Translations under genes and position numbers: made by a program
Notes under the pieces: model-generated
Database searches by the model: none
What the model was told of the DNA's origin: nothing
Seen by the model: the letters and a program-made list of their open reading frames with translations, nothing else
DNA from: Demequina litorisediminis
GTDB lineage: Bacteria; Actinomycetota; Actinomycetes; Actinomycetales; Demequinaceae
Assembly (NCBI RefSeq): GCF_030161615.1
Contig: NZ_BSUN01000001.1
Coordinates: forward strand, 2,170,001 to 2,234,000
Direction: 5' to 3'
Length of the DNA: 64,000 nt
In this document: positions 18,660 through 28,081 of the stretch, piece by piece
How the letters are laid out: every line of letters starts with the position of its first letter
Numbering within the stretch: the stretch's first letter is position 1

Positions 18660-20562
18660 ATGAGCACTCCCGCCCCTCCCGGATCGCGCCGCGCAGCGCT
18701 TGGGGGCGGGGGACCCCGAGGCATCTCCGGGCGCGACGAGGCTGCCCAACGCGCCGCCAACGCCGATGCCCCCGAGATCCCGAATCTGTGGGGCCGGGTC
18801 CTTGCTCTTTTTCGGCCGTACCGAGCCGCGCTCGCGCTGACGGCCGTCCTGGTGGTCGTGACGGCATCGGCCGCCGTGGTGCCTCCGCTGCTCATCGAGC
18901 GCATCTTTGACGACGCGCTGTTTCCCCTGGCGCGGCCGGCCCGCGCCTAGGACTGCTCGCGGAACTCGTGGGCGTCGTCATCGTCATCTTCGTCGCAACC
19001 GCGTCGCTCGGCGTGTGGCAGACGTACGTGACCGCGTCGGTCGGCAACCGCGTCACGGGTGACCTGCGCACACGCCTGTTCGACAAGCCTGCAGTCCATG
19101 GATCTCGCGTTCTTCACTCGTACCAAGACGGGCGTCATTCAGTCGCGGCTGCAGAACGACGTGGGGGAGTCTCGGGGGTGCTCACCACGTTCGTGTCGTC
19201 GATCATCGGCAACACCGTGACCGTGCTCGCCTCCCTCGTGGCGATGATCCTGCTCGACTGGCGACTCACGTTGGTGGCGGTCATCCTCATGCCTGCACTC
19301 GTGACGGTCCAGCGACGCGTGGGACAGGTGCGTGCGCGGCTCGCGTCGCGCACGCAGGAGTCGCTCTCCGAGATGACGGCCATCACACAGGAAACGCTGT
19401 CCGTGAGCGGCATCCTGCTGTCGAAGGTCTACAACCGTCAGCGGCTCGAGTCGGAGCGCTACCGCGCGGAGAACGACAACCAGATCGACCTGCAGGTGCG
19501 GCTGTCGATGTCGGGGCAGTGGTTCTTCGGCCTCGTCACGGTCATCATGAGTTCTGTTCCGGCGGTCATCTACCTCGTCGCGGGCCTCTTGATCGCCGAT
19601 GCCTCGGGCCGTGGCATGGAGCCGACGATCACCGCTGGCACCGTGGTGGCGTTCACCGCGATTCAGGGCAGGCTGCTGTTCCCGCTGATGGCGCTGATGC
19701 GCGTCGCGCTCGAGGTCCAGACGTCGAAGGCGCTGTTTGCCCGCATCTTCGAGTACCTCGACCTGACTCCGGCCATCCAGGATGCGGCCGATGCCCACGA
19801 CGCCTCCGTCGCGCCGGGACCCATGGGTCGCATCGAGTTCCGCGACGTGACGTTCCGCTATCCCGACTCCGGTGAGGAGCGCCCCGCGACTTTGGACGGG
19901 GTGAGCTTCACGGCCGAGCCGGGCAGCACGGTCGCGTTTGTGGGGCCGTCCGGTGCGGGCAAGACCACCGTCGTCTATCTCGCCGCAAGGCTCCACGAGG
20001 CAACGTCCGGCGCGGTGCTGTTCGCGGGCGAGGACGTGCGCCACCTCACCCACGAGTCGATCGTCGAGCGCATCGGCGTCGTCAGCCAAGAGACCTATCT
20101 GTTCCACTCCACCATCGCGGAGAACCTGCGCTACGCGCGCCCCGACGCGACCGACGCCGAGCTCGTCGACGCCTGCCGCGCGGCTAACATCCACGACCAG
20201 ATCATGTCCTTCGAGGCGGGCTATGAGACGGTCGTGGGGAGCGCGGCTACCGGCTCTCGGGTGGTGAGAAGCAACGCATCGCGATCGCCAGGGTGCTGCT
20301 CAAGGACCCGCCGGTCCTGCTGCTCGACGAGGCGACCAGCGCACTCGATACGGTCTCGGAGCGCGTGGTCCAGGCCGCGCTCGACCGCGCCTCCCAGGGG
20401 CGTACCACCTTGGTCGTGGCGCATCGCCTGTCCACGGTGGCCGATGCCGACGTGATCCACGTGGTCGATGGTGGGCGCATCGTCGCCTCGGGCACGCATG
20501 CGTCACTCGTGGCGCAGGATGGCCTCTACTCGCGGCTCGCCGCCCAGCAGGGCGCCTCGTAA
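18660..20562 (+). CDS. ABC exporter, fused permease and ATPase
   Basis: Half-transporter of the ABCB type, about 634 residues after correction: a membrane domain of six helices followed by an ATPase. The ATPase has Walker [10 protein letters not shown], the Q-loop SQETYLF, the signature [16 protein letters not shown] and Walker [13 protein letters not shown]. The N-terminus carries an unusual Gly/Arg-rich cytosolic extension of about 50 residues. Breaks: a lost base near 18945, an AGCT expansion at 19086, a lost G at 19163-19167 and a lost G at 20236-20239. The last interrupts the signature motif, yet the restored text is canonical. Substrate unknown; the next gene across a shared terminator encodes a 34-residue Cys/Gly-rich peptide. 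Confidence 0.87.
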
Positions 20563-20607
20563 TCAGCGGCCCGGTTGCGGCCGAGCGGAAGGAGCCGGAA
20601 ACGCCGA

Positions 20608-20644
20608 AAGGCGGGGCCGGATCTCCTGGATCCAGCCCCGCCTT
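20608..20644. terminator. Bidirectional hairpin terminator
   Basis: Ten-base arms AAGGCGGGGC (20608-20617) and GCCCCGCCTT (20635-20644) around a 17-base loop. It lies between the convergent ABC exporter gene and the small cysteine-rich gene and can serve both. Confidence 0.75.
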
Positions 20645-20669
20645 CCGGGTCTCGAAGGTTGCGGGTCGA

Positions 20670-20773
20670 CTAGTTGCCGCAGCCGCAGCCGAGCCGCAGC
20701 AGCCGCCGGTCTTCTCGGCGGCCGCGTCATCCGCGGTCACGTCGATCAGGTCGATGTTCGTCTTCTCAGCCAT
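20670..20773 (-). CDS. 34-residue Cys/Gly-rich peptide
   Basis: Tiny gene. The ATG at 20773 has GGGAGG eight bases upstream, a strong ribosome binding site. The N-terminal 20 residues are acidic (MAEKTNIDLIDVTADD), then TGG leads into a run built from Cys, Gly and Ser. As assembled, the frame breaks in the Cys/Gly run; one G missing at 20689-20690 restores CCGSGCGCGN and a TAG stop at 20670. It follows the M13 peptidase gene by 65 bp on the same strand and ends at a hairpin. It could be a metal-binding peptide or a peptide precursor with a leader and a cysteine core; no modification enzyme is adjacent, so neither is shown. Confidence 0.6.
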
Positions 20774-20838
20774 AGGTGGCCTCCCGTCTCGCGGCAACAG
20801 CCCCACCGCGGGGCCTGGCACCACTGTAAACCTGGTCG

Positions 20839-22776
20839 CTACCAGATGGACACCCGCTCCTCGGGGGCGAGGTACAACTCGTCGCCCTCGGTGACGCCGA
20901 AGGCGTCGTACCAGGCATTCATGTTGCGCACGATGCCGTTGACGCGGAACTCGCTGGGGGAGTGCGGGTCCATCGCGATGCGCGTGATGAGGGCCTCGGA
21001 ACGCACCACCATGCGCTCGGTGAGTGCGTAGCCGATGAAGAAGCGCTGCTTGGCGGTCAGCCCGTCGACCTCCGGCGCCTCGTCGATGGGGTGTCCCAGG
21101 CGATCTCGTATGCCTTGAGCGCGATCTCGACGCCCGCGAGGTCGCCGATGTTCTCGCCGACCGTGAGGGCGCCATTGACGTGGTGCGAGCCGTTCAGCCT
21201 GCTTCGGCGAGTAGCCGTCGTACTGGGCGATGAGGGCGTTCGCGCGCTCCATGAACGCGGTGCGGTCGTCCTCGGTCCACCAGTCCTCGAGTGCGCCGCG
21301 GCCGTTGTACTTGGAGCCCTGGTCGTCGAAGCCGTGGCCGATCTCGTGGCCGATCACGGAGCCGATGCCGCCGTAGTTGATCGCGTCGTCGGCCTCGGGG
21401 TGGAAGAACGGAGGCTGCAGGATGGCGGCGGGGAACACGATCTCGTTCGCCATCGGCAGGTAGTACGCGTTCACGGTCTGGGGCGTCATCAGCCACTCGG
21501 TGCGGTCGACGGGCTGGCCGATCTTCGACCACTCCCAGTCCTCCTCAAATGCCGAGGACGCGCGCACGTTGCCGACCAGGTCCGTGGGGTTGGCCGACAG
21601 TCCCGAGTAGTCGCGCCACTTCTCGGGATAACCGATCTTCGGCGTGAACTGCTCGAGCTTCTCGAGGGCGCGCTCCCGGGTGGCGGGCGTCATCCATTCC
21701 AGGGACTGGATGGACACGCGGTAGGCCTCGATGAGGTTCGCGACCAGCACGTCCATGTGCCGCTTGTGGTCCGGGGGAAGTGCTCCTTGACGTACTCCTG
21801 GCCCACGACCTCGCCTGCGACGGCCTCGACGAAGCCCACGCCGCGCTTCCACCGGTCGCGCTGGGTCAGCGCGCCCGAGAGCACGGTGCCGTAGAACTCG
21901 AAGTTTGCCTTCGAGATCTCCTCCGTGAGGTAGGCGGCGCGCGAGTTGACGATGCGCCACGCGAGGTAGCGCTTCCAGGTGTCGAGGTCCGTCGCTCCCC
22001 ACAGGCGGCCGATGGCCTCGACGTAGCTGGGCTCGCCGACCACGAGGAGCCTCGTGCGCGGCCTCGGGCATCTGAATCGCGTCGGCCCACGCCGCCCAGG
22101 GGAAGCCGGGCGCATCGGCCGTGAGGCCGCTGAGGGTGGTGGGGTTGTGCGTGAGCTCGGCCTCGCGCGACTTCACCACGTCCCAATGGTGCTTCGCGAT
22201 GGCGGTCTCGAGCGCGAGCACGTCGGCGCCCGCAAACGACTGACCGGTGAGCTCCGCCATGCGGTCGATGTGCGCGACGTACTTGTCGCGGACCTCCGCG
22301 TAGGAGTCCTCGCGGTAGTACGCCTCGTCCGGCAGGCCGATGCCGGACTGGCCCAGGTAGACCACGTTGCGGTCAGGGTCGATCTTGTCGGCGAACACGT
22401 AGTAGCCCACCAGGCCGGAGACGCCGGAGCGCTGGAGGCGGCCGATGGCGGCGGCGAGCGCGTCGTGGTTTGTGGCTGCCGAGACCTCGTTGAGGTCGGC
22501 CGTGAGCGGCTGCGTGCCAAGCGCGCCGAGGCGGCCGACGTCCATAAACGAGGCGTACAGCGCGCCGAGGAGCGAGTCCTCAGGCGCGGCCTCGATGATC
22601 GCCCTCGTGTGCTTCTCCGCCTCATCGCGCAGCGTGTAGAAGCTGCCGTCGGCCGAGCGGTCGTCGGGAATGACGTGCGCCTCCTCCCACGGGCCGGAGA
22701 CGTAGCGGAAGAAGTCGTCGCCCGGACGGACCGTCGGCGAGAACTCGTCAGTATCGATGCCGGAATGCAGTGCCAT
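20839..22776 (-). CDS. M13-family zinc endopeptidase (neprilysin/PepO-like)
   Basis: Zinc metallopeptidase of about 645 residues that cleaves oligopeptides. The C-terminal catalytic domain has VNAYYLP for substrate binding, HEIGHGF as the zinc motif, and after correction GENIGDLAG with the third zinc ligand. The final EERVSIW resembles the conserved C-terminal tryptophan of the family. No signal peptide or membrane anchor is visible, so it is probably cytoplasmic like PepO. Breaks: AGCT expansions at 22048 and 21196, and single lost bases in G runs at 21773-21777 and 21088-21091. ATG 22776 is preceded by GTGAGGTC. The small cysteine-rich gene follows in the same direction. Confidence 0.9.
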   Translation of the reverse strand: MALHSGIDTDEFSPTVRPGDDFFRYVSGPWEEAHVIPDDRSADGSFYTLRDEAEKHTRAIIEAAPEDSLLGALYASFMDVGRLGALGTQPLTADLNEVSAATNHDALAAAIGRLQRSGVSGLVGYYVFADKIDPDRNVVYLGQSGIGLPDEAYYREDSYAEVRDKYVAHIDRMAELTGQSFAGADVLALETAIAKHHWDVVKSREAELTHNPTTLSGLTADAPGFPWAAWADAIQMPEAAHEAPRGRRAQLRRGHRPPVGSDGPRHLEALPRVAHRQLARRLPHGGDLEGKLRVLRHRALGRADPARPVEARRGLRRGRRRRGRGPGVRQGALPPDHKRHMDVLVANLIEAYRVSIQSLEWMTPATRERALEKLEQFTPKIGYPEKWRDYSGLSANPTDLVGNVRASSAFEEDWEWSKIGQPVDRTEWLMTPQTVNAYYLPMANEIVFPAAILQPPFFHPEADDAINYGGIGSVIGHEIGHGFDDQGSKYNGRGALEDWWTEDDRTAFMERANALIAQYDGYSPKQAERLAPRQWRPHGRREHRRPRGRRDRAQGIRDRLGHPIDEAPEVDGLTAKQRFFIGYALTERMVVRSEALITRIAMDPHSPSEFRVNGIVRNMNAWYDAFGVTEGDELYLAPEERVSIW

Positions 22777-22854
22777 GACCTCACCCTAGGGGCGGGGCCC
22801 GACGCCGGCGGGGTCGTTTCGCTCTGGGCGTGTGCGGTGCGGCATGATGGGCGC

Positions 22855-23305
22855 ATGCGCATCCACATCGCCGCGGACCACGCCGGGTACGAGCTCAAGG
22901 AGCACCTGAAGAAGCACTTCGCCGACGGAGGCTATGAAGTGGTCGACCACGGCGCCCACGAATACGACGCCCTCGACGACTACCCCTCCTTCTGCATCGA
23001 TGCCGCGGAGGCGGTCCTTGCTTCGGCTGGTGACCTTGGCATCGTCATCGGCGGTTCCGGCAATGGCGAGCAGGCTCGCCGCCAACCGTGTGGCGGGCAT
23101 CCGCGCCGCGCTGGTGTGGTCCGAGGAGACCGCGCGCCTCGCGCGCCAGCACAACGACGCGCAGGTCGGCTCGATCGGCGCCCGCATGCACTCGCTAGCG
23201 GAGGCGACCGCGATCGCCGATGCATTCATCCACGAACCCTTCAGCGAGGACGCGCGCCACCAGCGTCGCATCGACGAGATGATGGCGTACCGCCCGCAGG
23301 GCTGA
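22855..23305 (+). CDS. rpiB: Ribose-5-phosphate isomerase B family protein
   Basis: RpiB/LacAB-type sugar-phosphate isomerase, 149 residues after correction; the family interconverts ribose 5-phosphate and ribulose 5-phosphate. It begins MRIHIAADHAGYELK, with the family Asp-His pair, and contains IVIGGSGNGEQLAANRV, the anion-binding loop. Actinobacterial enzymes of this type use a glutamate in that loop in place of the active-site cysteine of E. coli RpiB, as here. One AGCT expansion at 23072 splits it. The C-terminal half has LARQHNDAQVGSIGARMHS, the usual substrate-binding stretch. The gene ends just ahead of a large nested palindrome. Confidence 0.88.
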
Positions 23306-23330
23306 CGCCGCCGCTGACGCGTCTCGCGCG

Positions 23331-23433
23331 GCGACTCCCAAGGTATGCCGCGACAGTTGTGGCCCATGTGAACGATCCCGCTCTCGCGGGCGTCACATGG
23401 GCCACATGCGTCTCCCTCTACCTTGGGAGTCGC
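23331..23433. repeat. Nested three-tier palindrome between rpiB and eis-like gene
   Basis: An outer perfect 15-bp inverted repeat (23331-23345 with 23419-23433) encloses a second perfect 14-bp pair (23358-23371 with 23393-23406), which encloses a 5-bp stem with a four-base loop (23377-23390). It lies between the convergent ends of rpiB and the acetyltransferase gene. It is longer and more ordered than a usual terminator. It may act as a bidirectional terminator, a structured RNA or a small palindromic mobile unit. Confidence 0.75.
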
Positions 23434-23440
23434 TGGAGGG

Positions 23441-24715
23441 CTAGAAGTCCCAGTTGGTCAGCGGCGCGACGGGGGAGAGCATCGCGACCGCGAGTTCACG
23501 CGCCTGACCCGGTGTGTGCTCGTGGACGAGCCCGGCCGCGGTGAGCGCCTCCACTGACGTGCCGCCCAGGTAGATCGTGGACAGGTGACGGGCGTCCATC
23601 GAGAGGTCGGCCGCACCGTGGGGGTCGTTGGACACCTTCGTCACCTCGGCGTCACCGCCGCGCACGTCGATGCGCCACACGCCCGCGTTGGCGGGCACGT
23701 GCTTGTCGGTGAGGGCGAAGGTCACGGCGCAGTCGTGGAAGTACTCGCGCGCCTCCAGGGCGGCCTTCACGTCCAGCAGGCGCACCCACAGGTTGTCGAT
23801 GACCTTGGAGCGGATGCCGCGCGAGTCCTTCAGTTGATACAGCAGCGGGTCGTCGGTGGCGAGGTTTTCGGTGTGCGTGGTGCCCACCAGGTCGAAGTCC
23901 GTGAGGGTTGCCCACAGCCGCTGCGAAGCGGCCGGCGTCAGGGAGCCGTGCTCGCGCACCTGGCAGACGCCGTCGTGAATGCCGAGGCTCGGAGTCCGGC
24001 TTGCGACGGAAGAACGCGTACGCGACGGGCTCGCCCGCGTCCTCCACGATGGCGATGCGCCACTTCTCGTAGCCGTGGCGGTTGCCGACAGGGTCGGTGA
24101 AGCGCGCGTTGCGCCCCGAACCCACCGGGTTCAGGATGGTCGCCGGGCGGGTGAGCCTTCGCCTGCAGGTCCGCCACCAGGCGATCGTGCGCGTCGAAGT
24201 CGGCGCGCTCCAGGCGCACCGTCAGCGCGTCCGCGCCCGCGACGGGCCACATCCGCGAGCCGCGGGGGATCGAGGCCTTGACGGTCTGCGACGCCATGCC
24301 GTAGCCGAAGCGCGAGTAGATCTCCGCCTCCATCGCGTACAGGGCGCTCACGGCTTCGCCGCGCTCGAGGCACCGCGTGAAGTGGTCGTGCATCATCGTC
24401 GTCATGAGGCCGCGGCGACGATGCGCGGGGTGGACGCTCAGCCACGACAGGCCCGCGGTGCGCACGCGGCGGCCGCCCGGCGTGATCATGTCGGTGCCGA
24501 AGCCTTGCGTGGACGGCGGCGAGTTCGCCCTCGGTGCCGCGACGCGCGTCCGTGACCTCAAGTGCGCGGGCGCGGTCGCCGGGGATCGCGTCGACGTAAT
24601 CCTGTCGATCCTCGCGCAACCATTCGCCGACAAAGGCCCACTGGACCACCTGGAAGAGATCGTCGAGTCGGTCCTCGGGGACGGAGATGGACTGGTAACC
24701 CTCTGCCTTCTTCAT
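23441..24715 (-). CDS. Eis-like GNAT acetyltransferase with SCP2-like C-terminal domain (copy 1)
   Basis: About 423 residues after correction, laid out like mycobacterial Eis: an N-terminal GNAT domain, a second GNAT-like domain and a C-terminal sterol-carrier-like domain. The acetyl-CoA loop reads VHPAHRRRGLMTTMMHDH, followed by AMEAEIYSRFGYG, both hallmarks of Eis. It ends in NWDF; in Eis the free C-terminal carboxylate takes part in catalysis. AGCT expansions at 24501, 24154 and 23985 break the frame. I prefer ATG 24715 over GTG 24724 because AGGGTGG is well spaced ahead of it. It is the last gene of a three-gene minus-strand run. Acceptors could be amines or aminoglycosides; none is indicated. 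Confidence 0.85.
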
Positions 24716-24805
24716 GCGTTCCACCCTTTCAGGTTTTGGCTCGGTAAAGAAATCGTGAGGGTTGTGCAGTGCCTGCCCGGTGGGCCGATGCGGGTCGCCG
24801 CGCGC

Positions 24806-26068
24806 CTAGAAGCCGAGGTTGGAGACGGGGTCCTGGTCGCCGCGCATCGCGGCGGACAAGGCGGCCACCGCCGTAGGCGTGTGTGCCGTCACGAGGCCGA
24901 TGCGCGCCAGGGCAGCGATGGACGTGCCGCCGAGGTAGGCGGCGCCGAGTTCCTGGATGTTGAGGCTCAGGTCCGCGGCGCTGTCCGTGCGCGTGACCGC
25001 GGCCTCGCCCCCGGCGACGACGATGCGCCAGGTCCCGGCGTTGTCCGGCACCTGGGAGTCGGTCAGCGCGATGGTCACGTCACAGTCGGCGGCATAGCCT
25101 CGCCCCTCCAGCGCGGCCTTGACGTCGAGAATCCTCACCCAGACGTTGTCGATGAGGCTGGGGCGGGCGGCGCGCGGGTCACTCGCGAGCAGGAGCGTCT
25201 CGTCGTCCATCGCGAAGCGACCGAGCCTGGGTCTTGGCCATGAGGTCGAAATCGGTCAGCACACGCATGAGCCGCACCGTCGCGCGCGGCTCGAGCGAAC
25301 CCCAGGCGCGCACCTGGACCACGCCATCGGGCGTGCCGATGTTCCACACCTCCTTGCGGCTGAGCAGCGCCCACGCGAGAGGAGCCTCGCCGTCGCGGAC
25401 CACGACCACGCGCAGTTCCTCGGCCCCACCGCGCTCCACCTCCGAGTCCAGGAACTTGTCGGCGAGCAGGCTCGTCGCCGAACTCGACGATCGAACCAGG
25501 GCGCGTCATCCGCTCCTGCACTGCGCGAATCACCGGTGCGTGACGCTCGAGCGAGGCCGAGTCGATCTCCACGATGAGGTCATCGGCCCCTGCCACGTCA
25601 CGCAGCCTTGGTGCCGCGCCCGAGTTCGGCGATCGCCTCGCGGGCAGCGAGGCCGTAGCCGAAGCGCTGGTAGATCTCCGCCTCGGCGGCGTACAGGACG
25701 CTGACGGACTCGCCGCGCTGGAGGGACCGCGCGAAGTGGTCGTCGATCATCGCCCTGAGTAGGCCGCGCCTGCGGTGCCCGGGGTGGACGCCCACCCAGG
25801 TGAGCCCCGCGACCGCGAGCGAGCGCTGGCCGGGCACGGCCATGCGGAAGCGGAAGGACGCGTGGGCCGCGGAGAGGGAGCCGGGGGTTCCCCTGGTCGC
25901 GTCGACCACCTCGATGCCGCGTCCCGCGTCCCACGGGTAGGTCGCGTCGATGAACCCGGCGTCCTGGGCGTGCGGCGTGAAGCCAAAGGCAAAACCAGTG
26001 ACGTGCAGCACCTCGCGGGCGCGCGAGATGTCGGTGGAGACCAGGCGATAGCCCTCAGGGATGCTCAT
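24806..26068 (-). CDS. Eis-like GNAT acetyltransferase with SCP2-like C-terminal domain (copy 2)
   Basis: Paralogue of the preceding gene in the same orientation, about 419 residues. It has VHPGHRRRGLLRAMIDDH for acetyl-CoA binding, AAEAEIYQRFGYG, and a C-terminal NLGF ending that again supplies a terminal aromatic carboxylate. AGCT expansions occur at 25604, 25468 and 25224. ATG 26068 starts MSIPEGYRLV; GGAAGA lies about 10 nt upstream. It is separated from copy 1 by about 90 bp that contains one GGCCGATGC motif and no other feature I can name. A tandem pair suggests duplication followed by substrate divergence. Confidence 0.85.
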
Positions 26069-26105
26069 GCGGCGATTCTTCCACCGCGGAGCGATCGGCG
26101 GCGGG

Positions 26106-26615
26106 TCAGCCCGCCATCGTCTGCTCGATGGGGTCACGCAGACGGTCGTACTCGACCTTGAGGCAGTGGTTCTGGACCACGGTGAGGCCGGCGTCGCGTG
26201 CGACGCTTGCCGCCTCGTCGTTGACTACGCCCAACTGGAGCCACAGCACCGATGCCTGGGCGGCCACCGCATCGGCCGCCACGGGGCCCACGTGCTCGGA
26301 ACGGCGGAACACGTCGACGATGTCGGGGCGCACCGGAAGGTCGTCGAGCGAGGCGTAGAACGCATGCCCACGAATCTCCTCACCCACGGCGACAGGGTTC
26401 ACGAGGAACACCTCGTACGGGGTGTTCTCCATGAGCCACACTGCGATCGCATAGGACGTGCGGTGATCGCTGGGGGAGGCGCCCACCACGGCGACCGTCC
26501 TCGCGGCCGCGAGCGCGGTCACCAACACGTCGTCGGCGGGCAGATGTCCTGGGGCGGGGGCGGGGCACGTGGAGGCGCCCTCGAAGGACACGGGTTCGAT
26601 GCCAAAGGTGCTCAT
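26106..26615 (-). CDS. CoA-binding domain protein (YccU-like)
   Basis: About 169 residues forming a Rossmann-type CoA-binding fold. The nucleotide loop reads VAVVGASPSDHRTSYAIA, and the later segment VLWLQLGVVNDEAASVARDAG with VVQNHCLKVEYDR is the family signature. Proteins of this family bind CoA or a CoA thioester, but their reaction is unknown. ATG 26615 gives MSTFGIEPV. It lies 37 bp upstream of the Eis-like copy 2 on the same strand, so the three genes probably form an operon in which CoA binding and acetyl-CoA-dependent transfer are neighbours. Confidence 0.83.
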   Translation of the reverse strand: MSTFGIEPVSFEGASTCPAPAPGHLPADDVLVTALAAARTVAVVGASPSDHRTSYAIAVWLMENTPYEVFLVNPVAVGEEIRGHAFYASLDDLPVRPDIVDVFRRSEHVGPVAADAVAAQASVLWLQLGVVNDEAASVARDAGLTVVQNHCLKVEYDRLRDPIEQTMAG

Positions 26616-26738
26616 AAGGACGAAACCGTACCGGGGCATCGGCCATTCCCCGCGCTGGGCCGCGCCGTCGGAATATCCGGCCCCGTACTCATCGTTATGC
26701 CGCGTGACAGTGCCAGTGACGGAAGAAGGAGATCTGAC

Positions 26739-27221
26739 ATGAGCAACGAGCCCACCACCCCCGCGATCGGTATCGACGAGAAGGCGCTGAAGGACATCAA
26801 CGCCGGTCTTGCGCAGACCCTCGCCGACACCTTCACCCTGTACCTCAAGACGCACGGGTACCACTGGAACGTCACCGGGCCCCACTTCCGCTCCCTTCAC
26901 CTGATGCTGGAGGAGCAGTACCAGGCGCTGTTCGCGGCGACGGATGAGCTCGCCGAGCGCATGCGCGCCCTGGGCGACACCGCGCCCGGCTCGATGGCCG
27001 AGATGCTGGAACTGGCGACCCTCAAGGACCACGAGCCCACCGACGACGCCCTGCAGATGGTGAAGAACCTTCAGCGCGACCACGAGAAGGTGGCCGCCAC
27101 CATCAGGCCGCTCGCGGAGGCGGCCGATGCCGCAGGTGACGGCGCCACGGGCGACCTGTACAACGCGCGCCTGAACTTCCACGAGCAGACGGCGTGGATG
27201 CTGAGGGCATTCGCGTCCTAA
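26739..27221 (+). CDS. dps: Dps-family DNA-protecting ferritin-like protein
   Basis: Ferritin-like protein of 160 residues that assembles into a dodecamer, oxidises Fe(II) with peroxide and shields DNA. The intersubunit ferroxidase motif is clear: KTHGYHWNVTGPHF, then EEQYQALFAATDELAERMRALG. The C-terminal helix NFHEQTAWMLRAF closes the bundle. No long lysine-rich tail is present, so DNA binding would rely on the N-terminus. ATG 26739 follows GAAGGAGATCT, a strong ribosome binding site. A GGCCGATGC motif (26636-26644, minus orientation) lies in the promoter region shared with the divergent CoA-binding gene. A terminator hairpin follows directly. Confidence 0.93.
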   Translation: MSNEPTTPAIGIDEKALKDINAGLAQTLADTFTLYLKTHGYHWNVTGPHFRSLHLMLEEQYQALFAATDELAERMRALGDTAPGSMAEMLELATLKDHEPTDDALQMVKNLQRDHEKVAATIRPLAEAADAAGDGATGDLYNARLNFHEQTAWMLRAFAS

Positions 27222-27234
27222 GCCCTCACCCGAG

Positions 27235-27279
27235 ACGACAATGGGCCCCCCGCCGCGAAGGCGAGGGGCCCGTTGTCGT
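27235..27279. terminator. Hairpin terminator between dps and cysE
   Basis: Fifteen-base arms 27235-27249 and 27265-27279, complementary except for one T/G mismatch, around a 15-base loop, directly after the dps stop and before the convergent cysE end. Confidence 0.75.
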
Positions 27280-27409
27280 TGGCGCGGCTGAGGGGGCGCG
27301 CCACGGGGGTGAGCCGAGGCTCTGCGCTCACCCTAGCGACTGAACCCCTGTTCTGTCAGGCACGACGCAGCCGCGTGTGGCACATCCGGCTGGCCGGCGT
27401 GGCGGCCGA

Positions 27410-28063
27410 CTAGATGTAGTACATGGCGGGTTCGCGCTGTTCAAACGCGATCGGCACGGCGTCGGGATCGGGGTGCACGTGCGAGTCGCCCGCGTCGATG
27501 GAGGACGCGGCGGTGCCCGCCTCGCGCTCGCTGGGGTGCTCCCGGATCTTCGCCGGGATGCCCACTGCGGTGGCGCCGTCGGGGATGTCCTTGACGACCA
27601 CGGCGTTCGCGCCGATGCGGGCATCGCAGCCCACATGGACCGGGCCGAGGACCTTGGCGCCCGCGCCCACCACCACACGGTCACCGACGGTGGGGTGGCG
27701 CTTGCCGGGGCTCATAGTGGTGCCGCCGAGAGTTACCCCGTGGAACAGCAACACGTCGTTGCCGACCACGGCGGTTTCACCGATGACCACACCCATGCCG
27801 TGGTCGATGAACAGGCGGCGGCCCAGCGTCGCACCGGGGTGAATCTCGATCCCGGTGCGACGCCTGGCGTGCTGCGACCACAGGCGGCCATAGGTCTTCA
27901 GGCCGTGCGTCCAGAGCCAGTGGGCGATGCGGTGATGCCACACTGCGTGGACGCCCTGGTAGGACAGCGCGATGACGAGACGAGAGCGCGCCGCGGGGTC
28001 GCGGTAGTGCGCGGTCGTCACATCCTCGATTGCCCTCGCCAGGGGGCCGATGCGGTCAGTCAT
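27410..28063 (-). CDS. cysE: Serine O-acetyltransferase
   Basis: First enzyme of cysteine synthesis: transfers acetyl from acetyl-CoA to serine. 217 residues, the EpsC-type length. It has the left-handed beta-helix hexapeptide repeats with the family motifs [22 protein letters not shown] (split here as [10 protein letters not shown] and [17 protein letters not shown]) and [16 protein letters not shown]. The C-terminus is longer than needed for catalysis and ends in MYYI, fitting the isoleucine tail that inserts into the CysK active site in cysteine synthase complexes. The gene is 18 bp downstream of cysK on the same strand. Confidence 0.94.
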   Translation of the reverse strand: MTDRIGPLARAIEDVTTAHYRDPAARSRLVIALSYQGVHAVWHHRIAHWLWTHGLKTYGRLWSQHARRRTGIEIHPGATLGRRLFIDHGMGVVIGETAVVGNDVLLFHGVTLGGTTMSPGKRHPTVGDRVVVGAGAKVLGPVHVGCDARIGANAVVVKDIPDGATAVGIPAKIREHPSEREAGTAASSIDAGDSHVHPDPDAVPIAFEQREPAMYYI

Positions 28064-28081
28064 GCGGGGACGGTGCTCCTC

